Part shown: positions 46,873-58,568 of the stretch, piece by piece | Position numbering within the stretch: the first letter of the stretch is position 1 | How the letters are laid out: every line of letters starts with the position of its first letter | Source of the DNA: Cyanoderma ruficeps | Lineage: Eukaryota; Chordata; Aves; Passeriformes; Timaliidae | Assembly (NCBI GenBank): GCA_008694505.1 | Contig: VZDJ01004378.1 | Span: 23,902,849 to 23,966,848 of the forward strand | Reading direction: 5' to 3' | DNA: 64,000 nucleotides | The notes under the pieces: generated by a model | Database searches by the model: none | What the model was told of the DNA's origin: nothing | Seen by the model: only the letters and a program-made list of their open reading frames with translations | Made by a program: the position numbers and the translations under genes

Positions 46873-49800
46873 CTTCATGACTTGTACATGGCAGCAAATT
46901 GTGTTAATAACAGAAAGTGTTTGCTCATGATCATTTTATTAAGAGAAACTGAAGAACTATTTACTGATCTATAGTGTAGGAAATGCCTAGTCACTATTTA
47001 AAATCTTAGTAATGCCTGACAAAAAACACGTGAAGCTGACAATGATACTGCCTTGCCTTCCTGGAAGGAAATGAATCATGCCCCTCTGGAAACAGCATTC
47101 CTCATGGCACCCTGGGCAGGGGAATGCCCTAAGAGAGAAAACCCTCCTCACAGAAAATCTGGCCACTCTGCAAATGGTTTCTTTCAATCTACCAGTTTAC
47201 ACCACATAACAAAAAAGGACAGAAAGTGTTCTTGGATTTTAGTGTTGAAAGAATATTTTTCATTGGGTTGCTTACCCCCCAAATCATAGATAACGTTGCA
47301 TTTCTCAACACTGCCATGATCTTCGCAATTAGCATTAAAACACTGAGTTTCTAATAAACAGCTATTAAGATGAATAACACACATACCCGTCTTTAATTTA
47401 ATAATAAATTTATTTTTAATTTGATATTAATCCTAAATTTATCTGGTATTAACAAAATTTCTCTCCACTTTTGGCTTGTCAGCTGAGCATTTCTGTATTT
47501 CTTGTTGATTAACTAAATGCTTGACATAAAATCTAAATTGCACTGTTTACATTCTTCCTTTTCCCACTATTGAAATAAAAGTTACAAGCTTCAAATTAAA
47601 AATAAATGCATAGCAAACCAAGAGGTTCCACTGAAGTTTTCTCTATCTCCACCAAGGTTTTTCTTCATTGTTTTTCAGACAAAGTTTAAGCTAGATAATT
47701 CATAAAGCAAAGTTGGTATTAAAAACTAAACATTTTTAAGGTAGAAGTAAATAAAAATAAGTTTCATTGTTTCATTTGTCATTGAATTTAAGAAGTACAG
47801 GGTGAGATTGAGAATAGGCAATTCAATTAACACACCAATCAATAGAAAAGTTTTTGCTTCACAGAAAATGGTAAACTTCTTTTATAAAAGACAATTCTGG
47901 AATAAATGCTCTGAGCACTCCTTGGATTTTGAAGTAAAGCTCTACAACGTGTTTAAATGTGTCACAATGACATTTCTCTTCTGCATCAGTAAGTAAAACA
48001 TCATTTGTACACACAGTGATGACAGGCTGAGAAGTGAAAGAATAGAAACAAGTAATTTAAATTAAAAAAAAAGCAAGACCAAAATAACAAAAATATTATA
48101 GACCAAAAGTAGAGTGAGAAAAACCTCATTTCAAGCACATAAGAAAAAAAATCATTATGTTTTGTAATCACCATAAAGCACACTTGAATTACTCTTTTAA
48201 ATATAAATTACTTGAGAGTGAGAATTCAAATATAAGGCCAGACCTTTGGAAGACATTGCTCATAGCTTGATATCTAGTTGTTCTCAGATAGGTAGCAAAG
48301 GAAGAGACCAACTGAACATACCAAGTTTGTGTTAGATATATCAAGAAGAGAAAACGTACAAGACATACTTGTATAAATGAAAGATGTTTAATTTTCAGAA
48401 AAAGAAATTAATTCAGAGACAGTAAACATCTTTTGATCAAACCCTCATGTATTTGTATGCACATTGCTTAGAGCAGCAATGCACTCCCTTAACGTTGAGT
48501 TCAGACTCCTCCTTCTTGAGATGACCTCAATTGCAATACAATTGACTTCTTCACAGAAAAAACTTTCCTTGACTTAATGACTTGGTCATCCCCTCATTAA
48601 TCCCATTCTCTCTAATCTCTCTCCTTATCTTCCTTTTTTACCTTCAAAATTATGCAAATAATCTATAGGTTTTGTTTTGATCCCTTTCTTCTCACCTTCA
48701 TTTTACAAATACATGAACTACTATGACAGAATAATGTTTGGGTTTTTTTTGCTATACAAACCACTCCCTGGCTGAGCTGCGTTCTCCTTGCACTGTCTAG
48801 CTATCAGCTTCCCTTCCATTGAGTCCAGTGAAATTCTGACCATTGCCACCTACTTTTTCATTGCCATTAATATAGACAAAACACCTGGCTGATAATTAAT
48901 CCTAATTATGAACAGATAATATCAATTTTATATTGTGTGCAATGCATAGGTATGAGCATCATGTTTTCATGTTGATTTTCTCTGAAATGTTCATTTTCGT
49001 GTAACAGATTTCGTCAACTTTTTTCAGTATTTTCTGCTCAATTGTCTTTTTTTTTTGCCTTCACACAAATGCAGCAATGAAACATGGGAGTCTGAAAAAA
49101 TCTAGAATTTCTAGTAGATGATTGAGCAAAAGCATTTAGACTAAATTCAATTTCAAGCCTATCTTTACTGATCTAAAGAATCTAAACATGTATAAGATAT
49201 TATTTTTCTGCTTTTTAAATTGAAACTTTTCAGTATACAAATGAAACCATGCATAAGGCAGGTCAGTGACTAGACAACATTGATATGTCTATGAAACACC
49301 AATAAAATGATAAAAAAACCCCCACAGAATTCCACAATCTGAAAAAAAATTCTTGTCCCAACTTTAGGAAGAAACTTCATTTTGCACCACCTGTTTAATT
49401 GCAATTATTCCTCACTCATATTTGGCAGTTGAAAACAAGGGATTAAATCTGAAAAAATCACACATGTAATTGAATATTTTGCTTGCAAAATCTTTGTGAA
49501 CTATCCCTAAACAATTTTATATGGGGAAAAAGTAAAGAGATTAATTTTTTTTTTTCTTTGAGTATGGGCTTCCTAAGCAGAAAATTAATGTGCTTCTGTT
49601 AAAACTGGATATGCCTCAGTAAAAGTACAGAAAACAATGCAGAATTTAGTTGTGAAAGCTTTCAATAATTTATTGTATTTTGAAATATTTTTTTCAATCT
49701 AGGTCCAATTCTTTATTCTAAATTACCTATTACTAGCTTAAGACAACTTTATCAGTCATTGCTTTATGAGAAAATTCCTTTTTTGTTATGACTTCCAAAG

Positions 49801-49884
49801 GGTAATGGCCTATATTCAAATTTTTTTTGTAAAAAAAAGCTTGGCTATATTTTACTGAAATACACTTTTTAAACCTTTATCTTT

Positions 49885-49990
49885 TCTGTGACTCTTCTGA
49901 ACATTCTCAATCTTTTAATCCTCTTTTTTGGATTCTGGGTGCCAGAGCTGGACAAAGAAATACAGCTGAAATTCTACAAATACCAAGTGC
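49885..49990 (-). mobile_element. Old, strongly diverged CR1/L3-type LINE fragment
   Basis: CTGTGACTCTTCTGAACATT followed by CTCAATC, then GGATTCTGGGTGCCAGAGCTGGACA (49932-49956), and ACAAATACCAAGTGCAA further on. These match in order the reverse complement of the ORF2 C-terminal region of CR1-type LINEs (the 'gcccttctctgaacnctctcca ... ttctgggtgcccagaactggacac ... ccagtgccaagtacag' region). Heavy divergence implies an ancient copy. More of it may continue to about 50500, but I cannot align it by eye. Confidence 0.65.
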
Positions 49991-52900
49991 AACTCTTGTT
50001 TTTGGCCCTATTCTTCAAATGTTCAATATGTATAATTGTTCAAATGTCATATATCTAATGAAGTCCTTTTGTAGTCTGTTGCTTATCTTCCATGGTCTAA
50101 GTTTTTTCACAGTCACTGTTTCCTCAGATGAAGGTGCCTGCATTGTGCACATCCTTCGATTTCTTCATTTCCACACAGTCAGTTTACGCTAGGGTGCAGT
50201 GATACGCTTGTTTGTATTAATTCTATCTGCTTAGCAATTCACATAACTGTCATGTTTAATTGCCTACACCTATCCCAGTCTTCATCCCACATTCAAATTT
50301 CATCAGCGACACTTCTGTGTTCCTTATCAACAAAGAGAGATAAAAACTAGATGAATACCACCAAAGATATCAGTGATTTCTGTAGAAATAATATAGAAAC
50401 GCATCCACCAGTTACTACCCAGAGAAACGTTTTAAGATGTATCAGATGGTCTCCAAATTGTGGGTTTAATATGATTTTGCTTTTTTAGATGCTTTACCAT
50501 GTGAATTCCACTGTCTTAAAGCCTCTTAAATAAATGCCTATAATCAAACTTGTAGCAAGTTTTTATTAATAAAAAATGATAGTTGATGAAATTATACTTC
50601 TCAGATATGTACTAATCAGAATAAATTATTTTAAACATCTGTTCATTGTTCCTTCTCCTTTAATCTGCTAATGTTTTCTTGTTCACATCAGTATATTACT
50701 CATCTTCAACATCAGGCCTGTTATTTCTCTCCCTTTTTGAAAAGTTAGGGGGTTTTTTGCTCCTTTTTTTTTTTTTTTAATTTNTTTTTTTTTTAACTTT
50801 CTCTGCTAGTCTGCAAGTTATGTACACTAACACAGGAAGACCTGGGAGTCTCAAATTCTTGAATACTGTTTATCTGCATTCATGGTCTTATATAAATGCC
50901 TAAATCCAGTGTCACTGTTAATATACAAGGACTTACTGTGTATAATGAAAAAGAATATGAAATAGGAACATGTGTACACAGGTGAGGTTTTATAATCATA
51001 AGAACCACCTTGTCTTTTTTACTTTATTGAAAGAAATATACAGAAAAGCCCAATTCCCATCTTCTAACTTGCGTACATCACCTTCTCACTGCCTTAATTA
51101 AAATCCATTAATTTAACTTTCCAGTCATGCAATTTTTCCAGGAAATGTTAGAAAAACCAATTAATTTTAAATTCCATAATCACAAATAAACATCTATAAT
51201 TCCCATATTCTCCAGACTCCCTGCACATGTACATATTCAATTAAGAATTCCTTCTCTTTGCATTTCTGGTTGTATTTATTAATTGTTATTATTCACAACC
51301 TGGCTCTGCTAATACCTCAGTACTTGACTTTTGGCTTATTTTTACGTTCATTTCTTCTTTTTTTTAAACCTTGCATTTTATGTCAATATATTGAACTTTT
51401 GTAGCAGTCATCATGTTAGGTCATTGTGAACAGTGGAGCAGATGGTCTATAAGTGTCTGCAAATTCAAGCATATGTGTCTATGATTCATTCAGGCTTCTA
51501 GAACTTAAAGAACATTTAGGAAAGTATTACAAAAATCCTTTTGAGACCTGCAGTTGATCCAAACATTTCAAAATACTTGAATTGTGTTTTGTCTTACTTT
51601 TTTTTTCAATGCAGAAACAGAAAATATAAATATCAAGGAGCTAGTAGTCATTTTTTGAAATATATAAGGCATGAAGTTTTATGATCATCTCCAAAATTCT
51701 GGGGTTAATACTGTTGAACACTGCATGCCATAGGAAACTTGGAAGGATCAATAGCAGCAATTTTGTTTTTAAAAATAGAATATACTTTGTAGTATAAAGG
51801 TCCTAATTTCATTGCTAAGCAGCCAAACCATGCAAACTTTCCAGGAATTTAGTTAATAGTTTGAATGAGTCAGAAAATCATACTTTTTTACTCTGTGTGT
51901 GCGTGTGTGGTTTTCAAAGAAGAAAAAGCTCTGAGCTTGTACCTTAGCTCTTTCCTCTTTCCTTTTTGTAGCTTTTCTGAGTCTTATTTTCCTTGTCACA
52001 GCACGTGATTTGTTACAGGTTACAGAAACACATTTTAAGGACCTGTAAGAAGAGAAATTTGATGTAGCAAAGCAGGGAGGAGGAGAAGGAGAGCAAGGAA
52101 CCTCTGTTGTGTGCTGTCCACATGGATGTCTTAAAGGATATGTCCATCATATACACCAGAAATATCACAGAGTATTATTTAAAAGCTTACCTAGAAACTA
52201 AAATATGAGCACATTACATTAACAGAGTGTCATAGCTGCTTGGCTACCTTAAAAGCGTATTGGCAGCATCTAGAAGATGGGGTCATGAGTTATAAACAAA
52301 TATTTTCACATATCTATTAACACCAGCACTTCTCCAGTTTTAAGAGACAAACATATAGTTACTGACAGATATGTCTCTTTTGCCATTTAAACCTATGTGG
52401 GGTTTCTGCATTCCCAATATGTATGTTTTATGTTAAAGATTTCAGGGATTTGGACTGATATATCATACTAAGGAAAGAGTGCTGAATAGAATTTATGGAG
52501 TCCTAGCACAGTTGATTACCACAGACACTTCTAAAGTCTGTCAGTCTATTTTTCACACATAAGAGAGAATTATTTGCTCTAGCCTAACTAGTTCACGTGT
52601 TCCAAAGGATACTCTGCTTGGCTGTGCTACAAAAGGCGGCCTCTGAACACCCAATCACTTTAAAATTAATGAATATTTAACAACACCAAATGAAAAGCAG
52701 CTCTTTTTTTAAAGCTTTTCTTGTAGCATATAAACCCCTATATTTTATTAGAATTTTCATGCAGACTGAATTAAGTGCATATCAGCTCGAGTCCTTAGAC
52801 AGAAAATCTAAGGCATAACTCATCATCTATCATGAATGTTTTACAATACTATAAAGATGATTAAAAACAAGGTGCAATTTGAACATTTTTTAATTGTTTG

Positions 52901-53529
52901 CAAGAAGTATTTTTATATATTTATATTAATATTCATACTTATTAATTTAGTGACCCTTCTGCTACAGTATCACCCAGCCTTGTGTTGAGGAAACTTTCCT
53001 GTCTGACCATCCAGGAGCCACTCTGACAGTCTCACTTGCACCACTTGAAGTAGGACCAAGGTCCCTTTGCAAAGGGCTGCCACAGTGAGACAATGGGTGC
53101 CTCACTTGGCTCCCTACACACACCACATTCACAGAGTCAAATGAAATATTGGACCCCACTCCAGAAAAGCTTAGATTAGTGTATGTCTATTTGAGTTTTC
53201 ATCCTGCAAATAACTAATGTAGAAAACTCAATAATTCATAGGACTTAAATCTCAAGGTCTATTGCAAAAGAGTAATAATTTCAGTGTTTTTAGAGCCTAT
53301 GTGAGGAAGTCTCTGAAGGCTTCATTATCTGAATTTGTGCCTGGTTTGAGAGAAAACCCAAGACATGATTAAATGCAAGCAATTGTGTGGGAATTCCAGG
53401 CCCAGAAAATTCTCAAAAAAGATTTTATATGTAATGTGTATGTAGGCCCAAATACAAAAAAAAAAGAATACAGGGTTTGACCTGAGACCTTGGAAAGAGC
53501 TTTCAAGTTTAGAGACCATAAGTAAAAAA
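49991..53529. other. Unique AT-rich non-coding stretch
   Basis: No gene is recognised. A T-run with one unknown base (50784) lies at about 50764-50794. A small GT patch is at about 51893-51910. A less AT-rich patch at 52960-53160 holds a 65-codon minus-strand frame of no known family. Confidence 0.5.
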
Positions 53530-53929
53530 TGTGAGATTGTAGTTTAGATAGAAACACATTAAGCGAACTAGTGGAAAGTTTTAGAGTTTAAAGTTTAAGA
53601 TCTAGAAGTAGTTATAAAAGTACTAAAAGCTTTAAGGTGTAGTACTGTAAGTTTGTGTGCCATAGATGATTGGTCAAGAGTCAGCACTGCAGCAGAGATG
53701 TATATAACAAATTAATTAAGGATTGGTGTGAAAGTAAAAACATTCTTTGTGGCAGAAATTTATTGGCTTATTAACCTTTAAAAGAGCTTGTAACTTATGG
53801 TCTTTTGACCACTGACCACAGATTTTCAGCGTACAGTGAAGATGTTCTCACCCTTTGATAAGACTGCAGCAATAAATAATGTTTTAAAACATCTTGAAGG
53901 GGTCCCGTCTCTCAAAAAGACCCAATACA
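53530..53929 (+). mobile_element. Probable solo LTR of an endogenous retrovirus
   Basis: The segment ends with an LTR-like R/U5 block. AATAAA (53871-53876) lies in CAGCAATAAATAATG, followed by AAACATCTTGAAGGGGTCCC and GTCTCTCAAAAAGACC, ending in ACA. A TATA-like CTTTAAAAG lies about 95 bases upstream of the AATAAA. The chosen start, TGTGAG at 53530, gives TG...CA ends and a 400-base length, but there is no convincing target-site duplication. The 3' block resembles avian ERV LTRs that I recall; the 5' half is AT-rich and uncertain. Confidence 0.5.
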
Positions 53930-56900
53930 ATTGAATAATTACTTTGCAGCTCCTTCAAAGAATAAAGAGAATCACCTACAGTGACACCATTTCAATTTGT
54001 TTAGAATGCTTCGATATCAGCCACAAATGTGAACCACAAGGAAATCTGAGACAAGAAAATTGTGACATATAAGCACAAAGGAAGAGTAAGAAGCAGGTAG
54101 TAAACTAAAGATGTAGCTTGGATTGTTTGTAAATCTTCACAAGTAGTTTTATTTCTTCGTGTGGTTCTGGAAAGAATGGAAGAAAAAACAATATTATGTG
54201 CTACTGCAAGAGTGAATATCTCCTCTATTTTGTGTAATTTCCAAATAAAGCTTGTTAGAGCCACAAAACTAATTAAAATAAAATCAGATTCAATAAAAAA
54301 CCTAAATATCAACCACAGTCTAACCTCCAAGTCTGCTCAGAAAGCTGGCTGGATTATCCTACAACAAACAGATTCTTGCATGGTTTGTAAATCTTGATGA
54401 AATAAAAAAGTTCTGTTGAAAGTGTGTTCAGGGCTATGGTTAGTTTGCAAGTAAGTGCAGAGATATAATTCTAATAGAGGTTTGTAAACGTCTTTGTTTT
54501 GAATTGTTGTTGGGTTGTTTTAGGCTTTTTTCTGTAGATCAATTTCCTCTTAAATATATTGTTTTGTTTCTTCACAAAAATGTCCCGAACTTCTCCCACT
54601 TGTTTGTGTAATGACTTTGTTTCTAAAATTCCTAATTGGTTTCTTAATGATCTCTGTAGGTAAAAGTTATGTGTTTAAAAGCCGCATCTGAAATAAAAAG
54701 CAGCAGAAGGAAAGAAGGAAAGCAGCTATCTGAAACCCCAGCACTTGTATTTGTATGTGACGTTGTGGTTACGTGCAAAAGAAGTCTGCACTCACACGAG
54801 TGCTACAGAAGTTCATTTCAATCACATTTAGTTTATTCATTCTGCCTCAGTCTGAAGGAACAAATTCATTCTGATCGTTTCATCTATGGCTGAGAAAATT
54901 GAACTCTAACAGATTGCAGTCCCAGAAGAAATTGCTTGGTGTTAGAGCTGCAAGTAATTGTTAAACTCCCACATGCCTCAGGGGAGAAAGCATGTCCTTG
55001 ATTAGAAAAACAAGTAGGGGGAGGAAGGAGATGGGGGAAATTGTCCTTGTAGTTACTGGATATGATGGCATTATGTATGAAAGGCTCAGGACAACTAAGT
55101 AATATTTTCTGTTCTTAACTAGAATAATATTTTGTATTTAAAGTAAAAATTAATATGTAGAGGTGTATTTTTTTTCCTATTTAAAGGTGTCTTTATCCTT
55201 TTAAAAGATACTTTTAATGAAAAACTAGCTGTTAGTAAGCAGATAAACACACAGTGCTTAGACACCTCCTATTCATTCTTTTTCTCTTTATGTACTTCTG
55301 AAAATTCAGCAGTGAAGACATGTTTAGTTGTTCTATCTTAAAAACATATATTGCTTAAAATCCACACCATGGTAACAAGAATATTTTCATTGCAAAGAAC
55401 ATGAGTATTGAAACTTATTTGAAGGCGAATATTTTTCATTTTTCTGATTATATTCCAAGTAAGACTCATTTACACACCAACCAACATGAGTGACAGAAGG
55501 AGAATTGCAAAGGCCTAAGCTACTTCAAGACTCAAGGCTCAAGGTTTGCATTGCATCTTTCTTTGAACACAAAATTCTAAGTTATGTATGTACTGTGACC
55601 ATAGTGATTTTTAACTACTTTCTTAAAAACTATTTAGTGTTCATATTGAAAAATGGAAACAGTGCAATTATACTAGAAAGCTTCATTACTATTGAACAGA
55701 AGGCATATAACATAAATACTATTGAACATTCAGATTTTAGGTGAAGGACATGAGTGGAGGAGGAAGCAAATTTGTGGGGGAGATTCTCTGTTTAGAAGTT
55801 TAGAAATCTTCAAATAGTAACTGGTGAAGCTCCTCACAGAAATAAGGAAGATCTTTTTTTCCTTAGGTCACTAAATCTTGGGAACGCTGAGAAGCTGATA
55901 TCTGGTTGTCCTCTGATGAATCTTAGGTTTCATTTCAGGAAACCTAGAATATTTATTCCTAAATTTTCCTGTAGTAATTAGAGCTCCTTACTCAGGCTTG
56001 TTTGGGGCAATAAACTATCGTATTCATCCAAGCAGCAGGAATTTTGAGCTATAGGGTTTTCAAGCTTGATGCAGGGCCTCTGTTTTTCTTAATATCTAAT
56101 AGGCAGGGGAGTCCTTTTGCATCAGGAAACCTGATTTCTTTTCTTACATTCAAGGACAGACTGTTTTTCAAGCCACAGTTAGAGGACAGAAGTGTGCACA
56201 CACAAGAAAGAATCAAAGGATTTCCATTCTCAGAGGAAGCTTTCACAGATTAATGGAGATACAAGATATTTATATTTTATGCTCTCCCTAGCCTGCTCAC
56301 ATCATGACTCACATTTAGAAAAGTGACTCCATTTCATATTTCCCTGTAACCTGGTGGAACGGATATTTTCCAGCAGAGCTACAACAAATGGAATGCACCT
56401 CCGGAAGTCCATTAAAAGCCAAAAGCTTAGACATCTCCCTACCAGGACTACACATTAATTTATTAAAATGTGAAGAAAAAAACACATTCATTCTTTTGGT
56501 CATTCATTTTATTCATTCATTTACCACTATAAAGAATTTTCTGAGTCAATTCAGTTAATTGAAATATCTTGCTTTTATCAGCTAATTCTATGTAGTTCCT
56601 TTCTTTTTTGTCCCTTTTTTTATCCCAGGAATGTACATTATAGCTTTTATTTGAGAGGCACAGATGCAGATTCCTGTTAAGAAAAGGAAAGTAAAAGTTT
56701 TCCCTTTGTGAAACCTATGTTGCTGAGCTACTGAATATAAGGAAAATACCACATTTTTCTCTTTTAGTTTTGAAAATCTTTATTCCTTTTGATACTTTAA
56801 TCCCACCAGGCTATTAAGGTAACCAAACCAAGAAGACAGAATATTGGAAAACTTAGATGAACTACTATCAACAACTTCCCTCACTAATTTCTTAGCATGC

Positions 56901-57771
56901 AGGCCACAATTTAAAAAGTTTTCACTTGGGATATCCTAAAATATCTGATGTTGTTTTCAGGAGAAAACTGTTAACAAGTCAAGCAACACAAAAGAAGTCT
57001 TTAATATATCCTAAAAGTAGAGACTGGGACTGTATTGATTCATTTTAGCATATTAAAAAGGACTGATCTAAAAAACCCCTTTAATTATAGGTATTGCAGT
57101 AAGGAAATCAATAACATCTTCATTTGCAAATAGCTGAAAGTATTCAAAGGTTTTTCAGTATTCTTGAGATTAAGCACAGTGCATCTATTCCCAGAATTTT
57201 TTCTAGCATTGACTCTCTTTACAGAGATAAGGAAAGAGCACCACCAATGAGAAGTATAATTTGTTTACTGTACAAGTTTTCTCCAAATCTATCAACCACA
57301 TAAAACAAGTGGAACTAAATAAAGTAAATTAATTAGTAAACAAGCAAATCAAGCGCCCTTCTAACCATTATGCTGTTAGTAAACTAATAGAAAATAGGTT
57401 AAGTTACCAATAAAGCACTGGGGTTCATTAAGACAAAAAAAACATTTGGAGTCACATCATGAGAACATTGAAAACTAACCTCTTGCATTATCATTTCAAA
57501 CAAACCTTAATGCATTTATATTACCTTCGCTATGGTTTGGAAATATTCATCATGTTATAAAACCACTTCAGAAATGCCATTCACTCTCTCAGGAATAAAT
57601 CCAAGACAAAATCTGTAAATTTATGTTGTTGAAACTGACTGTGGTTTGAGTTGCTATATTATATTGTCTATAGTCTTTGAAATGCCAGCCAGAATGTCTG
57701 CATAAACACTGACAGCCGGTAGTGGTGTGCATTTTGGGTTTTCTAATGTTCTGTATATTTTGTTATATGTT
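53930..57771. other. Unique AT-rich non-coding stretch
   Basis: No gene is recognised. The 109-codon minus-strand frame 54001-54330 is hydrophobic but overlaps a 78-codon plus-strand frame and resembles no family known to me. A complex patch at 54640-54990 is noted under findings. Confidence 0.5.
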
Positions 57772-58219
57772 TGTAATGGTTTGTTCCTACCCCCCACTTC
57801 TAAAACCCCCCGATGGTGTTTCCCTTGTGATAGACCTTGTCTATCACCTTGTAAGAGCTGGAAGATTCTGGGGAAAAATCCCTAGGATTTGACAAGGTAC
57901 CCCGGTACCACCTTCTGTTGCTCTGAGTTTTCTGTCTTTTGTCTTTCTGTAGAACTTTCACACGCAGCCTCATGTAAACAATGTCTATTCTTAGAATGTT
58001 TACATACTTCTCCTGTGAGAGAAGAAATGATTGATGGTGATGTCCACCATCCAGGTTGAAGGGGTGGCTACCTGTGTAGCCAATCCCTTGACCTCTGTAC
58101 AAATGTATAAAAGGAGTTGGATTGTAAATAAATTAGATAAATAGTTTTCTACAACAGCCATGTCCTGAGCTTCATTCCAGTGTTCCTAAATTGGGACACA
58201 CCCAGCTTCGCCCCGTGAC
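57772..58219 (+). mobile_element. Solo LTR of an endogenous retrovirus (first of two adjacent)
   Basis: It starts TGTAATGGTTTG and ends either at GGGACACA (58200) or at CCCCGTGACA (58219); both give TG...CA-type ends. It has a canonical TATA box TATAAAAGG (58106-58114) and AATAAA (58127-58132), then a U5-like stretch with CTGAGCTTCATTCCAGTG. A perfect 9-base hairpin (57827-57847, 3-base loop) lies near the start. Composition is clearly GC-richer than the flank on the left. The minus-strand frame 57800-58102 lies inside it and is not a gene. No internal viral sequence is seen next to it. Confidence 0.8.
58106..58132 (+). promoter_or_regulatory. LTR TATA box and polyadenylation signal
   Basis: TATAAAAGG at 58106-58114 and AATAAA at 58127-58132 lie in the order expected for an LTR promoter followed closely by its own poly(A) signal. 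Whether the promoter is active cannot be read from the sequence. Confidence 0.6.
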
Positions 58220-58237
58220 AACCTTCTTTCATTGTTC

Positions 58238-58568
58238 TGTTGAGTTCCCCCATTCTGGGTCACACGCCCCCTCCCCTTGGATTGGTTCCAAGTTCTCCCC
58301 TGCTCAAGGTACGCCCCCTGTATTTAAGGTGAGGACAGAGGGGCTGCCGGGGACTCTCGGGGACTCTCTTGCCCTCTCTGCTCTGCCCATCTGCACATGG
58401 GAGGTAGCCGGGTGGAATAAAGCCTGGTGAAACCCAAGCAGAGTCCAGTCTTTCTTTCACGCTGTCGACCACGCTTCAGCCTGAGGTACAGACCCACCAA
58501 GCCTCTCTCATATAGTGGCCAGGGAGCGAGCTAGCCGGTGAACCAGCTCCTGGGGCGCAACTTTAACA
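58238..58568 (+). mobile_element. Solo LTR of a different endogenous retrovirus (second of two adjacent)
   Basis: A GC-rich 331-base segment is bounded by TGTTGAGTTCCC and CAACTTTAACA (TGT...ACA). It has several CGCCCCCT-type boxes (58265-58318), a TATA-like TATTTAAGG (58321-58329), a tandem GGGGACTCTC pair at about 58350-58370, AATAAA at 58416-58421, and a CTTTCTTTCACGCTGTCGACC-type U5. The U3-R-U5 order is clear. The sequence does not resemble the LTR just to its left, so this is a separate family. No target-site duplication could be matched. Overlapping frames 58191-58430 (+) and 58260-58472 (-) are not genes. Confidence 0.85.
58321..58421 (+). promoter_or_regulatory. LTR core promoter with TATA-like box and polyadenylation signal
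   Basis: TATTTAAGG (58321-58329) is preceded by GC-box-like CACGCCCCC and TACGCCCCC, and is followed 87 bases later by AATAAA (58416-58421). This is the most promoter-like stretch in the window. Activity is not shown. Confidence 0.55.

Larger units (their letters stand above)
43230..49884. other. Unique AT-rich non-coding stretch
   Basis: No gene or transposon is recognised over 6.6 kb. There is a CAAA/CCAA simple repeat with a single unknown base at 45164-45210 and a 19-base palindrome at 46854-46872. Patches of higher complexity lie at 45000-45160, 45840-45960 and 47000-47280. Frames of up to 78 codons resemble nothing known. Confidence 0.5.

Noticed and set aside
54001..54330. 109-codon hydrophobic minus-strand frame that could suggest a membrane protein
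   Set aside because: Hydrophobicity follows from the AT-rich codons (Phe, Ile, Leu). A comparable plus-strand frame overlaps it and no family is recognised.
57800..58102. 100-codon minus-strand frame
   Set aside because: Lies entirely inside the first solo LTR on its antisense strand.
58191..58430. GC-rich frames on both strands, resembling an exon
   Set aside because: They lie within the LTR promoter region; no splice or codon evidence, and both strands are open because of composition.
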